Assembly: GCA_043798375.1 (NCBI GenBank)
Contig: JAZDOS010000004.1
Location: 1-19,517, forward strand
Origin: JAPLMI01 sp043798375
GTDB lineage: Bacteria > Omnitrophota > Gorgyraeia > 2-01-FULL-45-10
Length of the DNA: 19,517 nt
Direction: 5' to 3'
In this document: positions 15,585-19,517 of the stretch, in pieces
Layout: each line of letters begins with the position of its first letter
How positions within the stretch are numbered: the first letter of the stretch is position 1
Translations under genes and position numbers: made by a program
The notes under the pieces: generated by a model
Seen by the model: only the letters and a program-made list of their open reading frames with translations
Told to the model about the DNA's origin: nothing
The model's database searches: none

Positions 15585-16294
15585 ACCCGAAAGACAGATT
15601 GATCGTCGCGCTGGACATGGATAGCGAAGAAAAGGCCGTAAGCATGGCCGAAAAGCTGAAGAATGAAATAAGGTTTTTTAAAATAGGATTGGAGCTATTC
15701 TCTTCATGCGGGCCGTCGATAGTCAAGAGAATAGGAGAAATGGACTGCGAACTATTCCTGGACCTTAAGTTTCATGATATACCGAATACTGCGGCAAAAG
15801 CCGCGAGAGCCGTGACGAGGCTCGGCGTATATATGTTCAATGTTCATGCCATCGGCGGATATGATATGATGAAAGCGGCCCGGGAAGCCGCGGCGGATGA
15901 GGCGAAGGCGTCGGGGATAGACAGGCCGAAGATCCTGGCCGTCACGATTTTAACCAGTATGGACCAAAAGGCCTTGAAGAATACGGGGGTAAATGCTAAT
16001 ATTAAGGCCCAGGTTTTAAAACTCGCAAGGCTCGCTTCGCGGGCCGGGCTTGACGGTGTAGTAGCATCGCCCAGGGAAGCAAAGGCAATAAGAAAAGCCC
16101 TCGGTAAAGACTTTTTGATAGTTACCCCCGGCGTGAGGCCTCGGAATGCGAAAGTCCACGACCAGAAGAGGGTTGCGACACCCGGTGAGGCCATAAGGGC
16201 CGGCGCCAGTTTCATCGTCGTGGGGCGTTCCATTACAGAAGCGAAGGATCCCGTCAGCGCGGCAAGGAATATTTTACAAGAGATAGCTTTATGA
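15581..16294 (+). CDS. pyrF: Orotidine 5'-phosphate decarboxylase
   Basis: Last step to UMP: decarboxylates OMP without a cofactor. The 237-residue TIM-barrel protein has Asp11 (VALDMD), Lys34 (FKIGLEL), the catalytic tetrad stretch LDLKFHDIPNT with Asp61, Lys63 and Asp66, and the phosphate-binding end TPGVRP and VVGRSITEAKDP. ATGA overlap with pyrD at 15581-15584 and with pyrE at its own end indicate translational coupling. Length and motifs are those of the bacterial group I enzyme. Confidence 0.97.
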   Translation: MNPKDRLIVALDMDSEEKAVSMAEKLKNEIRFFKIGLELFSSCGPSIVKRIGEMDCELFLDLKFHDIPNTAAKAARAVTRLGVYMFNVHAIGGYDMMKAAREAAADEAKASGIDRPKILAVTILTSMDQKALKNTGVNANIKAQVLKLARLASRAGLDGVVASPREAKAIRKALGKDFLIVTPGVRPRNAKVHDQKRVATPGEAIRAGASFIVVGRSITEAKDPVSAARNILQEIAL

Positions 16295-16860
16295 CAGAAA
16301 AAGACGTATTAAAAATATTCGATAAATATAACGCGCTCCTGACCGGCCATTTTAAGCTGTCGAGCGGGCTGCACAGCGGGAAATACCTGCAGTGCGCGCT
16401 CGTCCTTCAGCATCCTGAAGCGGCGGAAGCGCTCGCGAAGGAGCTTGTGAAAAAATTTGCAGGCGAAAAAATCGACGTGGTGATAGGGCCCGCGCTCGGC
16501 GGGATTACAATAGCTTACGAAGCGGCGAGGGCCATCGGCGTAAGGGGTATTTTTGCCGAGAGGCAGGACGGCGCGATGGCGATAAGGAGAGGATTTTCGA
16601 TCAAACCGGGCGAGAAGGCCCTGGTCGTAGAAGACGTAATCACCACCGGCGGATCCACGAAAGAGGTCGTAGAAGCCGTTAAAAATGCGGGCGGCATAGC
16701 GGCAGGCGTAGGCTGTATTATAGACAGAAGCGCCTCCCCGATAGATTTCGGCGCGAGATTCGAATCCCTCGCAAAGATAAAAATCGATACATTCAAAGAG
16801 GGCGACTGCCCTCTATGCAAATCAAATATACCCATCACAAAGCCGGGATCCCGGCGTTAG
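16291..16860 (+). CDS. pyrE: Orotate phosphoribosyltransferase
   Basis: Joins orotate and PRPP to OMP, feeding PyrF. The 189-residue protein has the PRPP motif ALVVEDVITTGGS (110-122), FKLSSGLHSGKYLQC (21-35) and GPALGGITIAYEAAR. The end GDCPLCKSNIPITKPGS with a CxxC pair is typical of the Thermus-type PyrE subfamily. It is the last gene of the pyr cluster. I see no clear intrinsic terminator right after it; AACCTTTA/TTAAAGGTT at 16890-16924 is a weak inverted repeat with a long AT-rich loop. Confidence 0.96.
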   Translation: MTEKDVLKIFDKYNALLTGHFKLSSGLHSGKYLQCALVLQHPEAAEALAKELVKKFAGEKIDVVIGPALGGITIAYEAARAIGVRGIFAERQDGAMAIRRGFSIKPGEKALVVEDVITTGGSTKEVVEAVKNAGGIAAGVGCIIDRSASPIDFGARFESLAKIKIDTFKEGDCPLCKSNIPITKPGSRR

Positions 16861-16904
16861 TATCAACACGAAACAATTGTGCTATTAGAACCTTTATGCT
16901 ATTC

Positions 16905-16910
16905 TATAAT
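16905..16910 (+). promoter_or_regulatory. Candidate -10 box for tRNA-Val
   Basis: A perfect TATAAT lies 45 nt before the tRNA. No good -35 stands at the standard distance (TTGTGC at 16878 is 21 nt away), so the promoter call is tentative. Confidence 0.3.
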
Positions 16911-16955
16911 ATAACTTAAAGGTTGAATTGAAGGCATGGGTGATTGGGCAAAAGC

Positions 16956-17031
16956 GGGCAGCTAGTTCAGCTGGTAGAACGCTTCGTTTACACCGAAGAA
17001 GTCACAGGTTCGAGTCCTGTGCTGCCCACCA
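16956..17031 (+). tRNA. tRNA-Val (anticodon UAC), CCA encoded
   Basis: The acceptor GGGCAGC pairs with GCTGCCC, the D-arm holds AGTTCAGCTGGTAGAAC, the anticodon stem CTTCG/CGAAG encloses the loop TTTACAC giving anticodon TAC, and the T-arm contains GGTTCGAGTCC. A73 and CCA (17029-17031) are encoded. Confidence 0.95.
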
Positions 17032-17038
17032 ATGCAAA

Positions 17039-17090
17039 TTTGGCCTTCGCCAAAAACTGTCCCGAGCCGCCATAGTTTTTGTGCAGCGGC
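17039..17090 (+). terminator. Two hairpins behind tRNA-Val
   Basis: TTTGGC-CTTC-GCCAAA at 17039-17054 is a short perfect hairpin directly after the tRNA and could serve 3' processing or termination, although only AAAACTG follows. A second pair, GCCGC (17066-17070) and GCGGC (17086-17090), encloses a loop with five T. Neither is a canonical terminator. Confidence 0.3.
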
Positions 17091-17123
17091 GAGAGGCATA
17101 ATCACTAATATAAATAATCCTTG

Positions 17124-17372
17124 ATGACGAACTGGATTTTATATATAATTGAATGCCACGACAGGTCGTTATATACCGGTATCACGACGGATTTAGAAAA
17201 ACGAATAAAACGGCATAATCAAGGAAGGGCTACTAAATATACAAGAGCTAGAAGACCCGTAAAGTTAGTTCATTCCGAGATTGTAAATAGCGAATCTTTA
17301 GCAAGAAAACGCGAGGCAGAAATCAAGAGCTTATCGCGTCAAGATAAGATTAAATTGATTAAGAAGCATTGA
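17124..17372 (+). CDS. Small GIY-YIG nuclease-domain protein (UPF0213/YhbQ-like)
   Basis: An 82-residue stand-alone GIY-YIG domain: WILYIIE (4-10) and LYTGITTDLEKRIKRHN (16-32) correspond to the two GIY and YIG strands, Arg27 to the catalytic arginine, and Glu66 in the RKREAEIKSL helix to the metal-binding glutamate. AKYTRARRPVKLVHSE-like residues (ATKYTRARRPVKLVHSE) are typical of the family. Some relatives cleave DNA, but the cellular role is unsettled. ATG at 17124 is preferred over the TTG just before it, though no ribosome site is obvious. It lies between two tRNA genes. Confidence 0.85.
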   Translation: MTNWILYIIECHDRSLYTGITTDLEKRIKRHNQGRATKYTRARRPVKLVHSEIVNSESLARKREAEIKSLSRQDKIKLIKKH

Positions 17373-17375
17373 TCT

Positions 17376-17434
17376 TCCCTCGAACGCTCCATATCGATCG
17401 CGTTCTCGGGATGAAAATTTTTATCAAAATTTTC
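17376..17434. repeat. Palindromes between the GIY-YIG gene and tRNA-Asp
   Basis: CCC...GAACGC (from 17378) pairs loosely with GCGTTC...GGG (to 17410). Right behind it GAAAATTTT (17413-17421) and AAAATTTTC (17426-17434) form a perfect 9-bp hairpin with a TATC loop ending one base before tRNA-Asp. It could end the upstream transcript. The AAAATTTT core recurs at 17680-17690, 18963-18975 and twice at 19450-19473. Confidence 0.5.
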
Positions 17435-17435
17435 A

Positions 17436-17512
17436 GGGGACGTAGTTCAGCTGGTTAGAACGTCAGATTGTCGATCTGAAGGTCGCGGGTTCGATCCCCG
17501 TCGTCCCCGCCA
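17436..17512 (+). tRNA. tRNA-Asp (anticodon GUC), CCA encoded
   Basis: Acceptor GGGGACG pairs with CGTCCCC, D-arm AGTTCAGCTGGTTAGAA, anticodon stem TCAGA/TCTGA around TTGTCGA gives GTC, T-arm GGGTTCGATCCC, G73 then CCA. Its last six bases are the start of the left 137-bp inverted repeat, and the recombinase reading frame enters the tRNA on the opposite strand and stops in its D-arm. Confidence 0.97.
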
Positions 17513-18949
17513 TTCCCTCCTGGGGTCAATCTCGGACACTAAGGAGAAGGGCGAAGTATAAGAAACTAAAAGACTTAAGTCTTTTAGAAAAAAGTTCGAG
17601 CCGATTTTTTTCAAAATTTCTCTCTTGGCGCTTGGGTTTCCTTGCCAAGCGACACAACCCGCCTCGTTACAAGCACTTACAAAATTTTTGGAGGGTTCGA
17701 GCCACCCGCCGCTTATTTTCTCTATCTCGGTAAGCTTCTCCTTCAATTCCTGCCTCTCGTTGAGTAGCTTCGCTTTCTTAGTCTGATACTCCTCAGCGGA
17801 AAACTCTCGATTGATGTAGAGATCTATCAATCTCTCTATCTTCTCATCGGATTCTTTGAGGCTTGCCTTTAGCTCGTCGGATAGAGAAAAGGAGGCTTTG
17901 CTTTCCTCGCGGGATAATTCCTCCAGCCTATTTATAATTTTATCTTTTGTCTCAGCATCAATATATACTTTCAATATCGCTTTATCAATCTGGGAAAGCA
18001 AAGCCTCTTCTCTAAGAAACTTTTTGCTGTCGCATGAACCTCGTTTTTTGGTGCAGTGGTAATATGTGTGGCCTTTCTGTATCTCCGCTGTGATACTACA
18101 TTCGCATGTAGAGCATGTCATGAGGCCGGTAAAAGCGAACTTGATCACGCCATGTTTTACCAGCTTACTTTTCATCTCTAAGACGTCATGAACTCTATCA
18201 AAAAGTTTCTTAGAGATAAGCGGCGGGTGGCTCGCCTCATGGAGCTCGCCCTTATACTTGAAAACACCATAATAAATAGGATTACGAAGTATTCTGGCGA
18301 GCTCCGTTTTTCGGACAGGCTTGCCCGCCCGAGACGTAAAGCCTAAGTCAGTCATCTGCTTCTCGAGACTAGCGATAGAATGATTACCGGCAGAATATAT
18401 CTCGAAGATTTTCTTTATATATACAGACTTCTCCGAGTCGAAATATAGCGTGTGATTCTTGTAGTTGTTGAGATAGCCTATGGGAGCGTATCCAGGCCAC
18501 TCGCCCCGGCGCAGCTTCTGCCGCAACCCTCGTTTCACATTCTCAGAGAGTGAGTCGATATAGTATTTACTCTGCCCGAAAGCGATAGAGAGCATAAACT
18601 TGCCTTGCGCTGTCGCGTCAAAGCGGTATGTAGGAAAACGCAAGTCAGATATCATGCCCTTATCGACGAGATATATTATTTTTCCGCCATCCATACTGTT
18701 GCGGGCAAGCCTGTCCGGGTGCCATGCCAAAATACCATCGGCAATACCAGCCTCTATCTGCTGAATCATAAGAGAAAAGATAGGCCGTCCCGGCTCCTTG
18801 GCAGTCTTTGTTTCCACATACTCATCCACTATCGATAAATTCTCATGCTTACCATATTCTCGAAGCTCGTTAATCTGTGACTCGATAGACAGTATCTGCT
18901 TATCTTCATCATCGGTGGACTTTCTGGCGTATAAGTAGTATTTTGGCAT
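17447..18949 (-). CDS. Large serine recombinase (resolvase/invertase-type integrase)
   Basis: A 500-residue site-specific recombinase. The resolvase domain has nucleophile Ser11 (YLYARKSTDDED), Gln-containing SIESQINELREYG and WHPDRLARN (Arg80, Arg83). A recombinase domain follows (GYAPIGYLNN, LRNPIYYG), then a zinc ribbon with Cys279, Cys282, Cys299 and Cys306, and a lysine/glutamate-rich coiled coil at about 340-412. I start at 18949 because GGAGGG stands 8 nt upstream; the longer frame to 19015 adds an unrelated N-terminus. Residues 436-481 are encoded in the left inverted repeat. Residues 482-500 (GRRGSNPRPSDRQSDVLTS) are antisense tRNA-Asp, so the native tail depends on the integration site. 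Enzymes of this class move elements between att sites, with or without inversion. Confidence 0.93.
   Translation of the reverse strand: MPKYYLYARKSTDDEDKQILSIESQINELREYGKHENLSIVDEYVETKTAKEPGRPIFSLMIQQIEAGIADGILAWHPDRLARNSMDGGKIIYLVDKGMISDLRFPTYRFDATAQGKFMLSIAFGQSKYYIDSLSENVKRGLRQKLRRGEWPGYAPIGYLNNYKNHTLYFDSEKSVYIKKIFEIYSAGNHSIASLEKQMTDLGFTSRAGKPVRKTELARILRNPIYYGVFKYKGELHEASHPPLISKKLFDRVHDVLEMKSKLVKHGVIKFAFTGLMTCSTCECSITAEIQKGHTYYHCTKKRGSCDSKKFLREEALLSQIDKAILKVYIDAETKDKIINRLEELSREESKASFSLSDELKASLKESDEKIERLIDLYINREFSAEEYQTKKAKLLNERQELKEKLTEIEKISGGWLEPSKNFVSACNEAGCVAWQGNPSAKREILKKIGSNFFLKDLSLLVSYTSPFSLVSEIDPRREWRGRRGSNPRPSDRQSDVLTS
17507..17643 (+). repeat. Left 137-bp inverted repeat of the recombinase unit
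   Basis: Base-for-base reverse complement of 19054-19190, checked over the full 137 positions. It begins with CCGCCA, the last six bases of tRNA-Asp, and contains a perfect 22-bp palindrome at 17566-17587. Its outer limit coincides exactly with a recombinase codon boundary (codon 481). Outside it the flanks differ: tRNA on the left, unrelated sequence on the right. Confidence 0.97.
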
Positions 18950-18962
18950 GGCACTAACCCTC

Positions 18963-19053
18963 CAAAAATTTTGTTTCCGTTGTCGCTTGGCAAAATCATT
19001 TTTTGAGATCGACATTTATCTCAAAATATGAGTTATTCCGCTTTTGGCGGGAT
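18963..19053. other. Recombinase leader with two hairpins and remains of a second recombinase 3' end
   Basis: Hairpin TTTTGAGAT (19001-19009) / ATCTCAAAA (19018-19026) has perfect 9-bp arms and may be an operator. TTATTCCGC (19033-19041) / GCGGGATAA (19047-19055) is a second hairpin with one wobble. On the plus strand the sequence from 18957 reads PSKNFVS...VAWQ, matching recombinase residues 419-425 and 433-436, so the right arm seems to be a diverged copy of the recombinase 3' end in opposite orientation, with an extra 60-70 bp before the perfect repeat begins. Confidence 0.6.
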
Positions 19054-19190
19054 AAGGAAACCCAAGCGCCAAGAGAGAAATTTTGAAAAAAATCGGCTCG
19101 AACTTTTTTCTAAAAGACTTAAGTCTTTTAGTTTCTTATACTTCGCCCTTCTCCTTAGTGTCCGAGATTGACCCCAGGAGGGAATGGCGG
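19054..19190 (-). repeat. Right 137-bp inverted repeat of the recombinase unit
   Basis: Exact reverse complement of 17507-17643, including the 22-bp palindrome (19110-19131). No direct repeat of the tRNA-Asp 3' end stands beyond it, so the unit does not look like a simple tRNA-integrated element with attL and attR in direct orientation. Confidence 0.97.
19135..19164 (-). promoter_or_regulatory. Candidate recombinase promoter inside the right repeat
   Basis: On the minus strand CGGACA (4 of 6 to TTGACA) is followed after 18 nt by TATAAG (5 of 6), pointing into the recombinase gene. The identical left repeat carries the same motif pointing inward on the plus strand, antisense to the recombinase. 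Motif evidence only. Confidence 0.35.
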
Positions 19191-19517
19191 TGCCTACCCG
19201 ACAAGATCAGAACATATTTTAGGGGGTTCCCTCTAAAATAACCGCCTAAAAGATGTCAACCCTGGCTCGGCCCGGCCGCAGGCCGCCCGCACCCGGCCTG
19301 CGGCCGGGCGTGTCCTCGCCCTACACTCTGCTACGCAAATGTCTGTAAGCCGCTACAAGCTCGTCCACATCCGCCTCAGCCTACCACACATCTAAACTCA
19401 CGAGGCTTCGGCGTATGCCGAGCCCTCACCAAGACTGACATGGGAAGGCAAAATTTTCCCGCACCAAAATTTTGCCTTCCCGCGAAAGAGCGTCCCGCCG
19501 ATTTTTGGAGCGGAGGA
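19191..19517. other. Gene-poor tail with strong hairpins
   Basis: No convincing gene. Hairpins: 19216-19239 (ATTTTAGGGG / CCTCTAAAAT), 19270-19309 (15-bp GC-rich arms, GCCCGGCCGCAGGCC and its complement around 10 nt), 19404-19425 region (GGCTTCGGC / GCCGAGCC, imperfect) and 19442-19481 (perfect 16-bp arms GGGAAGGCAAAATTTT around 8 nt). On the minus strand 19380-19321 is an open stretch ending in a stop that reads EADVDELVAAYRHLRSRV, which has coding-like composition but no start; it might be the eroded end of a gene. The boundaries of the third hairpin are approximate. Confidence 0.6.

Noticed and set aside
18950..19015. Longer recombinase N-terminus
   Set aside because: The resolvase domain starts at MPKYYLYARKS, preceded by GGAGGG; the extra residues fall on the upstream repeat.
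19191..19517. CRISPR array or integron attC array
   Set aside because: The hairpins differ from one another in sequence and there are no regular spacers or clear attC boxes.

Overview
The window reads as a piece of bacterial chromosome, probably from a metagenome-assembled, poorly cultivated lineage. The mix of a complete pyr operon under PyrR attenuation, a large serine recombinase and tRNA trailers rich in short palindromes would fit Omnitrophota or a related phylum. That placement is inference from gene style only, because no rRNA or other phylogenetic marker is present.

Layout. (1) 1-3418: glmS, whose glutaminase domain is interrupted by a 443-residue LAGLIDADG intein that also carries a helix-turn-helix-like segment. 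(2) 3442-7226: rsmI, then gmd (GDP-mannose 4,6-dehydratase), an MsbA-like ABC exporter and a short internally deleted remnant of a GDP-mannose 3,5-epimerase-like gene; gmd to the remnant looks like part of a surface-glycan locus. (3) 7249-9507: an AbiEi/AbiEii toxin-antitoxin pair with its own strong promoter and a possible operator, followed 11 nt later by a papain-like cysteine peptidase. (4) 9561-16860: a de novo pyrimidine operon in the order pyrR-pyrB-pyrC-PHP/zinc-ribbon gene-pyrK-pyrD-pyrF-pyrE. It is preceded by a sigma70-like promoter, a PyrR-binding RNA loop and an intrinsic terminator. Most junctions overlap by a few bases, so the genes are probably co-transcribed and translationally coupled. 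The carbamoyl-phosphate synthetase genes are not in the window. (5) 16956-17512: tRNA-Val(UAC), a small GIY-YIG protein and tRNA-Asp(GUC). (6) 17507-19190: a large serine recombinase on the minus strand between two perfect 137-bp inverted repeats. The left repeat begins in the last six bases of tRNA-Asp, and the last 19 recombinase codons are read from the antisense strand of that tRNA. (7) 19191-19517: a gene-poor tail with several strong hairpins.

The most unusual part is the recombinase unit. Its inverted repeats could support inversion, and either orientation would give the recombinase an open but different C-terminal tail (tRNA antisense on the left, a 16-residue tail on the right). The right arm also holds what looks like a decayed, oppositely oriented copy of the recombinase 3' end. 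Other points worth following are the intein splitting GlmS at the glutamine-binding loop, a GGGTACA tandem repeat inside the active-site loop of PyrD, and the peptidase sitting directly behind the AbiE pair.
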